Source: Novosphingobium mathurense (lineage in GTDB: Bacteria > Pseudomonadota > Alphaproteobacteria > Sphingomonadales > Sphingomonadaceae). From it: DNA of 64,000 bases. The DNA is taken from positions 186,001 through 250,000 of the forward strand of contig NZ_FVZE01000006.1 in assembly GCF_900168325.1 (NCBI RefSeq), in the 5' to 3' direction. Both the position numbers and the translations under genes were made by a program. How positions within the stretch are numbered: position 1 is the first letter of the stretch; every line of letters starts with the position of its first letter. Below, piece by piece: positions 51,229 through 60,069 of the stretch. The notes below the pieces were generated by a model, which did not search any database, was not told the origin of the DNA, and worked only from the letters and a program-made list of their open reading frames with translations.

Positions 51229-52215
51229 TCAGCGAGCCCCGAGGTCTCCCTTGCCAACGGCACCTGAAGCCATTTCCAGCATCCGGTCCAGGCTCTTCTT
51301 CGCGGCGACGCGCACGCTTTCCTCGATCTCCACGCGCGGCTGAAGGTCACGCAGGGCGAGGTAGAGCTTTTCCATGGTGTTGAGCGCCATGTAGGGGCAG
51401 ATGTTGCAGGCGCAGTTGCCGTCGGCACCGGGGGCGCCGATGAAGGTCTTGCCCGGCAGCGCCTTTTCCATCTGGTGGATGATGTGCGGCTCGGTGGCGA
51501 CGATCAGGGTATCGCCCTCGAATTCCTGTGCGAACTTGAGGATGCCGCTGGTCGAGCCGATGTAGTCGGAATGATCGATGATGTGCGGCGGGCATTCCGG
51601 GTGGGCAGCGATCGGTGCGCCCGGGTGCTGTGCCTTGAGCTTGAGCAGTTCGGTCTCGCTGAAGGCCTCGTGGACGATGCACACGCCCGGCCAAAGCAGC
51701 ATTTCGCGATTGAACTTGCGGCTGAGATAGCCGCCCAGGTGCCGGTCGGGGCCGAAGATGATCTTCTGGTCCTTCGGGATCTGCTGCAGGATCGTTTCGG
51801 CGCTGGAGCTGGTGACGATGATGTCGGACAGCGCCTTCACCTCGGTCGAACAGTTGATGTAGGTCAGCGCGATGTGATCCGGGTGAGCTTCGCGGAAAGC
51901 CTTGAACTTTTCGGGCGGGCACGAATCCTCGAGGCTGCAGCCGGCTTCGAGGTCGGGCAGGACGACGATCTTTTCCGGGCTCAGGATCTTGGCGGTGTCG
52001 GCCATGAACTTCACGCCGCAGAAGGCGATGACATCGGCATCGGTCGCCGCAGCCTTGCGGCTCAGCTCCAGGCTGTCGCCCACGTAGTCCGCCAGGTCCT
52101 GGATTTCGGGCTTCTGGTAGTAGTGGGCGAGGATGACGGCGTTGCGTTCCTTGCGCAGTCGCTCGATCTCGGCGCGAACGTCGACGCCGGACAGATCGGC
52201 GGGCATTACGGTCAT
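51229..52215 (-). CDS. nadA: Quinolinate synthase A
   Basis: A 328-residue 4Fe-4S enzyme that condenses iminoaspartate with dihydroxyacetone phosphate in NAD synthesis. Cluster cysteines are expected in IAFCGVKFMAD, GCSLEDSCP and GNCACNICPYMALNTM. HYYQKPEIQDLADYVGDSLELSR is the family opening. No nadB or nadC is adjacent in the window. The start MTVMPADLSG at 52215 is an ATG, with another at 52206. Confidence 0.95.
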   Translation of the reverse strand: MTVMPADLSGVDVRAEIERLRKERNAVILAHYYQKPEIQDLADYVGDSLELSRKAAATDADVIAFCGVKFMADTAKILSPEKIVVLPDLEAGCSLEDSCPPEKFKAFREAHPDHIALTYINCSTEVKALSDIIVTSSSAETILQQIPKDQKIIFGPDRHLGGYLSRKFNREMLLWPGVCIVHEAFSETELLKLKAQHPGAPIAAHPECPPHIIDHSDYIGSTSGILKFAQEFEGDTLIVATEPHIIHQMEKALPGKTFIGAPGADGNCACNICPYMALNTMEKLYLALRDLQPRVEIEESVRVAAKKSLDRMLEMASGAVGKGDLGAR

Positions 52216-52307
52216 GGTAGGCTTTCCCTCTGGTTCCTGTGCCAGTTTTGCACCGGTTGCGGGCCCTATCTAGGGACGGAACGCCCGCGCCCCAAGGGGA
52301 AAATGCG

Positions 52308-53024
52308 TTAACCGCCCCCGGTGATGCGTGCCGCAAGCTCTGCCATGAGCGATGTGCGGCCCATAGCTTCGTAGAGCGCGTGGTTCGCCGCGACCACGCC
52401 AATCGCGATCAGCGTTGCGCGGTGGACGCTGCCCAGCGTCGCCCTGTCGTGCCGCGCCACGATCGCCAGAGTGCCGAGCTGGATGAGCATGCCAACCGTT
52501 TCGCCCCAGGGCGCAAGCAGCGGCATCGGCAGCATGCGTCCATAGGCAGGCTCCATCAGCAGTACGTTGGCACCGACGATGAGGCGGCGGTGCATTTGCG
52601 TGTCGTGTCGGTTCACGATCGCGGCGACGAGCATCGCGGCGAACAGGGCCAGGCCGACGTGATTCAAGGCCAGGAAATAGGCAGGGGTGAAGAACGGCGG
52701 TACATGGTCGGTGCGGATCGTCATGATCGAGGCGAAACTGCCGAGGATCACGATCAGCGCAGCCAACGCCATGCCGATCCGGCCGAACCGGCGGTGTCGC
52801 GCCGGATCGCCGCGCTTGATCAATGTCGGCTGGTAGATGAACAGGCCGAGCCAGCTGACCATCACCAGCGCATGGATGTGGATCCAGACGGGCACGCGCG
52901 CGATGTCGACGAAGCCGCGCGCCGTCCACTGCAAGAAGCCGAAAAGAATGAAGGCGGCAATACCGATTGCCATCTTCTGCCAGAACGTCAGTGCCCCGCT
53001 GCGTTCGTCTGCAATGCTTGCCAT
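52308..53024 (-). CDS. Hypothetical multi-pass membrane protein (DUF2306-like)
   Basis: A 238-residue protein with about six or seven transmembrane helices, such as MAIGIAAFILFGFLQW, IHIHALVMVSWLGLFIYQP and HVGLALFAAMLVAAIV. Several conserved-looking histidines (IHIHALV, ARHRRFG, HRRLI) could bind haem or metal. The pattern resembles DUF2306-type membrane proteins. The function is unknown. Confidence 0.7.
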   Translation of the reverse strand: MASIADERSGALTFWQKMAIGIAAFILFGFLQWTARGFVDIARVPVWIHIHALVMVSWLGLFIYQPTLIKRGDPARHRRFGRIGMALAALIVILGSFASIMTIRTDHVPPFFTPAYFLALNHVGLALFAAMLVAAIVNRHDTQMHRRLIVGANVLLMEPAYGRMLPMPLLAPWGETVGMLIQLGTLAIVARHDRATLGSVHRATLIAIGVVAANHALYEAMGRTSLMAELAARITGGG

Positions 53025-53098
53025 GTATTCCCCCGAGACTTTTGTCTTTGGCGCAAGGAAATACAGTATTGCCTGTCAGGCTTCCAGTCGCAGGTAAG

Positions 53099-53977
53099 TC
53101 AAGCGCGCAAGGACCATTCGTGGTCTGCGCTCGTGACCAGATCTCTTCTTTCCAGATCAATCAGATGCGCATGGACCGAACGACCTGCAGCGGGCCAGAG
53201 GCGCTCGTCCACGCCTTTGTACATGTGCGGAATCATGTCGCCGATCCGGTGGCGGCCTGCTTCCAGCTGGCGAAGGATCTGCTTCTCGCGCTGGCGGCGG
53301 TGGCCGATCATCCCGCGCACGAGCTGGCGCGGCTTCTCCACCGCAGGGCCGTGAGCCGGGTAATAGACCGTGTCCTGCTCGCGCCGGTAGAGCAGGGCGA
53401 GGCTTTCCATGTAGTCGGACATGTCGCCGTCCGGTGGTGCGACCACGCTGGTCGACCAGCCCATCACGTGATCGCCGGTAAACAGCGCGCCGGTTTCGGG
53501 CAGCGCGTAGCACAAGTGGTTGGAAGTGTGGCCGGGCGTGGCGATGGCCGTGAGCGTCCAGCCGTCGCCCGCTACCGCTTCGCCGTCGGCCAGGACGCGG
53601 TCCGGGCGATAGTGAGAGTCGAAAGCCGCGTCCGCGCGCGGTCCGTCGTCTTCCAGCGTAAGCGGGGCGCAGCCGATGATCGGTGCGCCGGTCCGCGCCG
53701 CGAGCGGGGCAGCCGCGGGCGAATGATCCCGGTGGGTGTGCGTGCACATGATCGCAGCGATGCGTGCGTTCCCGGTCGCGGCCAGGATCGCGTCGATGTG
53801 TTCGGCCTCGTCAGGGCCCGGATCGATCACCGCCACGTCGCCAGCGGCGCCAACAAGGTAGGTCTGCGTGCCGGTGTAGGTGAAAGGCGAAGGGTTTCGC
53901 GCCAGGACACGCCGCACGAGCGGGCCGACCTGCTCGGCTTCGGCATAAGGGGCGGCAATGGCGCTTGGGTCGGTCAT
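53099..53977 (-). CDS. MBL fold metallo-hydrolase (LACTB2-like)
   Basis: A 292-residue metallo-beta-lactamase-fold enzyme. The metal motif is THTHRDHSPAA, with further ligands in TPGHTSNH and TGDHVMGW. A C-terminal winged-helix-like region (REKQILRQLEAGRHRIGDMIPHMYKG) is typical of LACTB2-like members. The substrate may be a thioester, an RNA or a small lactone; the sequence does not decide. Confidence 0.9.
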   Translation of the reverse strand: MTDPSAIAAPYAEAEQVGPLVRRVLARNPSPFTYTGTQTYLVGAAGDVAVIDPGPDEAEHIDAILAATGNARIAAIMCTHTHRDHSPAAAPLAARTGAPIIGCAPLTLEDDGPRADAAFDSHYRPDRVLADGEAVAGDGWTLTAIATPGHTSNHLCYALPETGALFTGDHVMGWSTSVVAPPDGDMSDYMESLALLYRREQDTVYYPAHGPAVEKPRQLVRGMIGHRRQREKQILRQLEAGRHRIGDMIPHMYKGVDERLWPAAGRSVHAHLIDLERRDLVTSADHEWSLRA

Positions 53978-54040
53978 GGGGGGCGATATGGCCCCTGATT
54001 GCCGCGCTGTCGAGTTGTCGACCCGCCGGCGTGTGCGCGA

Positions 54041-54505
54041 TCAGCCGGCCAGCCGCTGCTCGATGCGCTCGCGCAGCCGCTCGATCGCGCTCGGCTCGGG
54101 GCTTTCGCTCAGGCGCCAGTTGCGATCCAGCCACAGCAGGCGTTCGTAGAAGCGACGCGTCGCCTGCACCAGTGAGGCTGTTTCGGGTTCGAGCAGGGCC
54201 AGCTGCTGCGGATCGGACCGGCGCATGTCGGACGAGAGGCGCCCGTGGCGGCGCAATTGGTACTCGGTGATCTCACCCATGAAGAAGGCCCGGTGATTGA
54301 GAAGCCAGGCGATCGCGTGCATCATCCGGGTCGTCGTGCGTAGGCCCTCGCTCGAGAGGGCCACGCGCGCGACATCCTCGTCGTGTCCGGCCCGCTCCAG
54401 CTGGCCGGACAGCGTGAAGGCATGGCGCACTTCGTCCGAAAGCGTGAGAGCCTCGCAATAGAGCGCTTCGACGATGCGCGGATTCATGGTCACTGGTTCG
54501 GACAT
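54041..54505 (-). CDS. rcdA: RcdA-like regulator of CtrA degradation (DUF1465)
   Basis: A 154-residue all-helical protein. The sequences MNPRIVEALYCEALTLSDEVRHAF and RTTTRMMHAIAWLLNHRAFFMGEI are DUF1465 hallmarks. In Caulobacter, RcdA with CpdR and PopA delivers CtrA to ClpXP for cell-cycle proteolysis, and a similar adaptor role is likely. The C-terminus is charged and helical. The region upstream contains a weak CtrA-like site. Confidence 0.88.
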   Translation of the reverse strand: MSEPVTMNPRIVEALYCEALTLSDEVRHAFTLSGQLERAGHDEDVARVALSSEGLRTTTRMMHAIAWLLNHRAFFMGEITEYQLRRHGRLSSDMRRSDPQQLALLEPETASLVQATRRFYERLLWLDRNWRLSESPEPSAIERLRERIEQRLAG

Positions 54506-54653
54506 TGCGTTCGATATTTATGAAGGTCGAATCGCGGGCAACAGCGACTTTGCAGGAATCCACGGCCCGATTCGGGACTGTCCCTGCGTGGGACGCTTCA
54601 TGGTTTAGGAATGTTAACCGAAAAGCTGCTGTGTGTCGCAGAAACCTGCCGAA

Positions 54654-54866
54654 TCAGGCGATTATGTCCGGGATTAGGTAATCCTCGATCTGCGCGATCT
54701 GATCCTTCAGGATGAGTTTGCGCTTCTTCAGCCTGGCAATCTGCAACTGATCGGTCGAGCCCGAGGCATTGAGTGCGTCAATGGCAGCGTCGAGATCGCG
54801 ATGCTCGATCCTCAGGAGTTCTAGGCGCTTGCGCATTTCCTCTTCGGTCACGCCGGAATTCCTCAT
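54654..54866 (-). CDS. DUF465 (YdcH family) protein
   Basis: A 70-residue helical hairpin protein. KRLELLRIEHRDLDAAIDAL followed by IARLKKRKLILKDQIAQIEDYLIPD is the family pattern, with the KKRKL...KD hallmark. The function is unknown. It is divergent from a second DUF465 gene 207 bp away. Confidence 0.9.
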   Translation of the reverse strand: MRNSGVTEEEMRKRLELLRIEHRDLDAAIDALNASGSTDQLQIARLKKRKLILKDQIAQIEDYLIPDIIA

Positions 54867-55073
54867 AACTTTGCGCGGCTTGTGGCCGGAACGCTGGTTT
54901 GGCTGCTGGCCCGCTCGACGCAGCGACCATGCGATTCACCGAATATGAATCAATCATACTCTTCGCAAGGTGGCCTGAATATGTTTGGATGACTTTGCGC
55001 CGCATCCGAGAGGAGTCGAGTCGCCAATTCGGGAGCTCGGCTCGGATCCGGCCCTTCTAGAGGAGAACCGTCC

Positions 55074-55229
55074 ATGGATAGTTCGCACGTCAGCGCCCTT
55101 CAACTCAAGCATGCCGGGATCGAACGCCGGCTCCACGACGAGATGACGCGGCCGCTGCCTGATAATGCGTTGATCCAGTCCCTCAAGAAGCGAAAGCTCA
55201 GACTCAAGGAAGAAATCGCCCGCTGTTAA
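55074..55229 (+). CDS. Second DUF465 (YdcH family) protein, 51 residues
   Basis: It begins MDSSHVSALQLKHAGIERRL and ends SLKKRKLRLKEEIARC. The LKKRKL..KEEIA core matches DUF465 and its divergent neighbour. AGAGGAGAAC upstream of the ATG is a strong ribosome-binding site. Two copies side by side in opposite directions are common in alphaproteobacteria. The function is unknown. Confidence 0.85.
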   Translation: MDSSHVSALQLKHAGIERRLHDEMTRPLPDNALIQSLKKRKLRLKEEIARC

Positions 55230-55329
55230 GCGCGCGATTGCCCGCGTAGCGGAGATAAGTTCCGAATTAACCTGATTTCACGGTCCCGCTCCGTTCCCAA
55301 AGCGCTCCGATTGGGGTAGTTCTCAGGGC

Positions 55330-57606
55330 ATGACCAGCGGAGCCGTTGAAGCAGCACGAAACATTCTCACCCGCCTCCACGAGGTCATGGCTTCGCGCAG
55401 CAATGCGCAGGCCAAGCTGAACAACGTGGTGGAAGTGATAGGCGAGTGCCTCGATAGCGAGGTCTGCTCGATCTACCTCCTGCGTGAGGGGATGCTGGAA
55501 CTCTTCGCAACGCGGGGCCTGGCCCAGGAGGCCGTCCACGTCACGCGAATGGCGGTGGGTGAGGGTCTCGTCGGCACGATTGCCGACAATATCGAGACGC
55601 TTAACCTCGCCGAAGCGACAGCGCACCCCGACTTCTCCTATCGCCCGGAAACGGGGGAAGAGAAGTTCCATTCCTTCGCGGGTGTGCCGATCGTGCGGCG
55701 CGAACGTGCGGTTGGCGTGCTGTGCGTGCAGCACGTCGATCCGCGCCGCTACGAGGAAGTCGAGATCGAGGCCCTGCAGACGGTGGCGATGGTGCTCTCC
55801 GAGCTCATCACCAATGCAGACCTCATCGACGAAGTGGACACCCATTCCTTCGATGCGGCCAGCAACGGTCCGGAACAGCTTCATGGCCTGACCCTGGTCA
55901 AGGGACTGGCGTCGGGCACGGCCGTCTATCACCAGCCGCGCGTGACGATCGAACATGTCGTCGCAGAAGACACCGAGGCCGAGCGCCAGCGCGTCATCCT
56001 CGCCTTCGAGAAGATGCGCGAGCAGATCGACCGCATGGCGAGCCAGGCGGAATTCGGCGTGGGCGGAGAGCATGAGGAGGTTCTCGAGACCTACCGCATG
56101 TTCGCCTATGACGAAGGCTGGACTCGCCGGATCAACGAGGCGATCGATTCCGGCCTGACCGCCGAGGCGGCGATCGAGCGCGTGCAGCAGCGTACCCGCA
56201 TGCGCATGCGCCAGATCGACGACCCGCTTCTGGCAGACCGCATGCACGATCTGGAGGACCTGGCGAACCGCCTGCTGCGGATCGTCTCGGGCCAGATGGG
56301 CACGGCGGCCTCGATGGGCCTGCGTGCCGATGCGATCCTGATTGCGCGCAATCTCGGCCCGGCCGAGCTGCTGGAATACGACCGGCGGCGCCTCAAGGGC
56401 GTTATCCTCGAGGAAGGTTCGCTTACCAGCCACGTCGTGATCGTCGCGCGCGCCATGGGCGTGCCGGTGCTCGGGCGCGTGCGCGGAATGCGCGGCGTCG
56501 TGCGGGAAGGCGACCTGCTGCTGCTCGATGCCGACCAGGCGACGGCGACGGTCCGGCCCGCCGCCGGCATGATCGAGGCCTTCGAAGCCCGCTTCGCCAA
56601 GACCCGCGAACGCCAGGCCGTCTATGCGGCGCTGCGCGAAGTGCAACCGGTCTCGCGCGACGGAGAGCGGATCAAGGTGATGATCAACGCCGGCCTTCGC
56701 GAGGACATCACCAATCTGAGCCTTACCGGCGCTGACGGCATCGGTCTGTTTCGCACCGAATTCCAGTTCCTCGTCTCTGCCACGCTGCCGCAGCGTGAAC
56801 GCCAGACCCGCCTCTATCGCGACGTCCTTGATGCGGCGGGGGACAAGCCGGTGATGTTCCGCACGGTCGATATCGGCGGCGACAAGACCTTGCCCTACTT
56901 GCGCCACGACGACGGCGAAGGCGAAGAGAACCCGGCGATGGGCTGGCGCGCGCTGCGCGTTGCGCTGGAGCGCGACGGCCTGCTCAAGGCGCAGGCCCGT
57001 GCCTTGCTGGAGGCTGCCGGTGGACGCACGCTCAACGTCATGTTCCCGATGGTCGCCGAACCTTGGGAGTTCGATGCCGCCAAGGCGGTGTTCGACAGCC
57101 AGCTTGCCTACCTCAAGACGCAGAAGAAAGTCCTGCCCGAAGCGATCCGCTACGGCGTCATGCTCGAGGTGCCTGCGCTTGCCGAGCAACTCGACCTGCT
57201 GGCGCCGAAGATCTCGTTCCTGTCGATCGGCACCAACGACCTGACCCAGTTCCTGTTCGCGGCGGACCGTTCGAACCCCAAGCTGGCCGAGCGCTACGAC
57301 TGGCTGAGCCCTGCGATCCTGCGCTTCCTGCGCCGGGTTCTGCGCAACGTCGAAGGACAGGATGTCGATGTCGGTGTTTGCGGGGAGATGGGCGGCCGAC
57401 GGCTGGAAGCACTCGCGCTGCTCGGCCTGGGCATCAGGCGCCTGTCGATCACCCCCGCGTCGGTCGGTCCGATCAAGGAAATCATCGGCAAGGTCGATAT
57501 CTCGGAGATCAGCGCGGCCATGGAGGGGTGGCTCGCCAACCCGCCGGAGAACATGCGCGCGACGTTGGCTGGCTGGGCGGCGGAACGCGAAATTCTCGTG
57601 GATTGA
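55330..57606 (+). CDS. ptsP: PTS-Ntr enzyme I, phosphoenolpyruvate-protein phosphotransferase
   Basis: A 758-residue EI-Ntr. An N-terminal GAF domain (about 15-165) senses nitrogen metabolites in relatives. The EI core follows, with phospho-His368 in SLTSHVVIVARAMG, and the PEP-binding barrel has GADGIGLFRTEFQFL, ISFLSIGTNDLTQFLFAADR and catalytic Cys in VGVCGEMGG. It passes phosphate to NPr and EIIA-Ntr. Its presence fits glnB in the same window: both are nitrogen-state regulators. Confidence 0.96.
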   Translation: MTSGAVEAARNILTRLHEVMASRSNAQAKLNNVVEVIGECLDSEVCSIYLLREGMLELFATRGLAQEAVHVTRMAVGEGLVGTIADNIETLNLAEATAHPDFSYRPETGEEKFHSFAGVPIVRRERAVGVLCVQHVDPRRYEEVEIEALQTVAMVLSELITNADLIDEVDTHSFDAASNGPEQLHGLTLVKGLASGTAVYHQPRVTIEHVVAEDTEAERQRVILAFEKMREQIDRMASQAEFGVGGEHEEVLETYRMFAYDEGWTRRINEAIDSGLTAEAAIERVQQRTRMRMRQIDDPLLADRMHDLEDLANRLLRIVSGQMGTAASMGLRADAILIARNLGPAELLEYDRRRLKGVILEEGSLTSHVVIVARAMGVPVLGRVRGMRGVVREGDLLLLDADQATATVRPAAGMIEAFEARFAKTRERQAVYAALREVQPVSRDGERIKVMINAGLREDITNLSLTGADGIGLFRTEFQFLVSATLPQRERQTRLYRDVLDAAGDKPVMFRTVDIGGDKTLPYLRHDDGEGEENPAMGWRALRVALERDGLLKAQARALLEAAGGRTLNVMFPMVAEPWEFDAAKAVFDSQLAYLKTQKKVLPEAIRYGVMLEVPALAEQLDLLAPKISFLSIGTNDLTQFLFAADRSNPKLAERYDWLSPAILRFLRRVLRNVEGQDVDVGVCGEMGGRRLEALALLGLGIRRLSITPASVGPIKEIIGKVDISEISAAMEGWLANPPENMRATLAGWAAEREILVD

Positions 57607-57766
57607 CATAACTCTGACGCGAGCAGAGGATATCCGTCGCCGGTCAGGCACGATCCACCGCATGCCCTTGAATCAGAAACCTGCCTTCTGATTGACTTCG
57701 GGGACTCGTCCGGCTTGGGTCGGTCCGGATCGGGGCCTTATCACCTCATGTCCCTTCGGGAGCGGA

Positions 57767-58921
57767 ATGGAAGACGTCGAAAGCAATGGAGCGGCAGTTT
57801 CGCCGACGACTGCAGGCAACAGGCTGCGCAAGGCGCGTGAGGCTGCCGGGCTGACCCGTGCCGATATCGCCACGCAAACCAAGATTGCCGAACGCCATCT
57901 CATCGCCATCGAAGAAGATCGCTTCAATGATCTGGCGGCGCGCACTTATGCTGTCGGGTTCTCGCGCGCCTATGCTCGCGCCCTTGGCATCAGCGAATCG
58001 GAAATCGCCGATCAGGTGCGCGAACAGCTTCACGGGGAAGATCACCTGCGCTCCGAACTGGTCGAACCGAGCTTCGAGCCCGGCGATCCGGCTCGCGTTC
58101 CGCCGGTACGCATGGCCTGGATCGCGGCTGGCGGCGTTGTCGTGGTGGTTGGCCTGCTGCTGGCTTTCTGGGGCAGCTTCCTGTCGCCGGAAGGTACTTT
58201 GCCCGACCTGATCGCCGACAAGCCGGTGGCCACGGCCAGCAAGGCGCCGGCGCCTCGCCCGACGGCTGCGCCCGGTGCGGTGGCGGCGAACCGGGGGCCG
58301 GTTGTGATGACCGCCACGGCCGACAAGGTCTGGGTCAAGGTGACCGACGCCGATGGCAAGCAGCTTCTTCAAAAGGAAATGGCGCTCGGCGAAAGCTGGA
58401 CGGTGCCTCAGGACGCAAACGGCCCCGAACTGCGCACCGCCCGCCCGGACGCGCTGCAACTGACTGTCGGCGGTCAGGCCGTGCCCGAGATCGCCGACAA
58501 GCCGACACTGGTTTCCGGCGTTTCGCTGGCTGCTGCCGACATACTTGCACGCGGTGCTGGCGGTGGGAATGCACCGGCGCCGCAGGCTGCGCCTGCGGCG
58601 GCTCCGTCGCCGCGCACGATCGTTACGCCGACGCGCGCTCCTGTGCCCTCGGCGATGGCGGATCGTCCCGGAACCTTGCCGACGCCCAGTCCGACGCCGG
58701 TTACGGCATCACGTTCGTCCGCCCCACTGGCATCGCCGCGGCCTGCCGGGACGCGCCCGACGGCAACGGCATCGGCCACCGTGCGCCCGAAGCCCAGCGT
58801 TGCCGCGGCCACGACCGTGCCGCAATCGAAGCCGACGGCCGCTGCCACGCCACTCCCGACGCCTTCGCCGACGCCCAGTTCGCGGCCTTCGGATCAGGTG
58901 GTTTCCACGGTTTCCGAGTAA
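57767..58921 (+). CDS. RodZ-like helix-turn-helix membrane protein
   Basis: A 384-residue protein. The N-terminal HTH (GNRLRKAREAAGLTRADIATQTKI, about 17-85) is followed by a transmembrane helix near residues 116-138 and a periplasmic DUF4115 domain (ADKVWVKVTDADGKQLLQKEMALGESWTVP). The C-terminal 100 residues are Ala/Pro/Thr-rich. This is the RodZ layout, which links MreB to cell-wall synthesis. The ATG at 57767 is chosen over an upstream in-frame start at 57692 that lacks family sequence. Confidence 0.87.
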   Translation: MEDVESNGAAVSPTTAGNRLRKAREAAGLTRADIATQTKIAERHLIAIEEDRFNDLAARTYAVGFSRAYARALGISESEIADQVREQLHGEDHLRSELVEPSFEPGDPARVPPVRMAWIAAGGVVVVVGLLLAFWGSFLSPEGTLPDLIADKPVATASKAPAPRPTAAPGAVAANRGPVVMTATADKVWVKVTDADGKQLLQKEMALGESWTVPQDANGPELRTARPDALQLTVGGQAVPEIADKPTLVSGVSLAAADILARGAGGGNAPAPQAAPAAAPSPRTIVTPTRAPVPSAMADRPGTLPTPSPTPVTASRSSAPLASPRPAGTRPTATASATVRPKPSVAAATTVPQSKPTAAATPLPTPSPTPSSRPSDQVVSTVSE

Positions 58922-59109
58922 GGCCGCCTCGACACAAGGGGCCACTTTCTGCAAACATCCCGCGCGTCGCGCATGGTTAATTGCCGGTTCCGACGGCGCT
59001 GGCCATGTTGCGATGCCATTGGGGGCAATGGTGATGGGGCGGTGGGCCCCGACTTGGAGTAGATTTGGCGATGATTGGTTCACTTCGGGCTGGGCGAGGG
59101 ATGCGGTTC

Positions 59110-60069
59110 ATGAGCGGACGCCTGCTGGCGACCTCGGCCGTTGCGACCCTGCTGGTTTGCGGGGCGGTGCCGGCCCTGGCGCAGGATTCCACGGAAGGCC
59201 GTCTCAAGAAGGTCGAGGCCGAGGTCCGCGCCTTGCAGCGCAAGGTTTTCCCGGGCGGCGACGGCAAGTTCTTCGAGCCGCAAATTTCCACGCCCGCACC
59301 GACGGCATCGACCGGACCGCAAGTTCCCACCAGCACCCCGGTGACGGACCTGCTCGGCCGCATGGATGCGGTAGAGGCGCAGATGAGCCGCCTGACCGCG
59401 CAGGTTGAGCAGAACACCAATCGCCTGAACCAGTTGGAAGCGAAGCTGGCTGCCGACGCGCCGGTCGCGGCCGGTTCGGGTGCGGCTTCGCTGGCGGCGA
59501 CTTCGGCGCCCGCAACAAGCGCGCCTGCCGCCAACCTCTCCGCGACGAGCGGCGTCGGCGTCGCCAATCAGCCTTCCTCGCTTAACCGAACCCCGGTAAC
59601 GGCCAAGCCGACCCCGGCGGCGGTGCCGTCCGCATCGCGCCTCCAGGCGGTGCAGGCCATCGTCAAGCCGCAGACGGACGATCCGGCCGACGATGAGTAC
59701 AGCTACGGCTACCGTCTCTGGGACGCCAAGTTCTATCCCGAGGCTGCGCAGCAGCTGAAGCTGTTTCTCGAAAAGTACCCGAAGAGCAGCCGTGCAAGTT
59801 GGGGGCGCAATCTTCTGGGCCGCGCCTATCTCGACGATGGCAATCCCCTGGAGGCGGCCAAGTGGTTCGTCCAGAACTACCAGGCCGACAAGAACGGCGA
59901 GCGCGCGCCGGACAGCCTGCTCTACCTCGCGGTCTCGATGAAGCAGCTCAAGGACAACAAGCGCGCCTGCATCGCACTGGCCGAATTCAGCCAGACCTAT
60001 GCGGCCGAAGCGGCTGGTCGCCTCAAGAGCCTGTACGACGCCACGCGCAATGGGCTCTCCTGCAGCTGA
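59110..60069 (+). CDS. cpoB: Tol-Pal system/cell-division coordinator CpoB (YbgF)
   Basis: About 319 residues. The signal peptide is ...VATLLVCGAVPALAQ. A coiled-coil trimerisation region contains RMDAVEAQMSRLTAQVEQNTNRLNQLEAKL, followed by a low-complexity linker. Three TPRs follow from about residue 195 (YSYGYRLWDAKFYPEAAQQLKLFLEKYP). CpoB coordinates outer-membrane constriction with peptidoglycan synthesis. ATG codons at 59071 and 59110 are both possible; the GAGGG 9 bp before 59110 supports that start. The tilS start lies inside its 3' end. Confidence 0.9.
   Translation: MSGRLLATSAVATLLVCGAVPALAQDSTEGRLKKVEAEVRALQRKVFPGGDGKFFEPQISTPAPTASTGPQVPTSTPVTDLLGRMDAVEAQMSRLTAQVEQNTNRLNQLEAKLAADAPVAAGSGAASLAATSAPATSAPAANLSATSGVGVANQPSSLNRTPVTAKPTPAAVPSASRLQAVQAIVKPQTDDPADDEYSYGYRLWDAKFYPEAAQQLKLFLEKYPKSSRASWGRNLLGRAYLDDGNPLEAAKWFVQNYQADKNGERAPDSLLYLAVSMKQLKDNKRACIALAEFSQTYAAEAAGRLKSLYDATRNGLSCS

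Noticed and set aside
55267..57663. A 798-codon minus-strand frame over ptsP
   Set aside because: Antisense shadow; ptsP has complete catalytic motifs.
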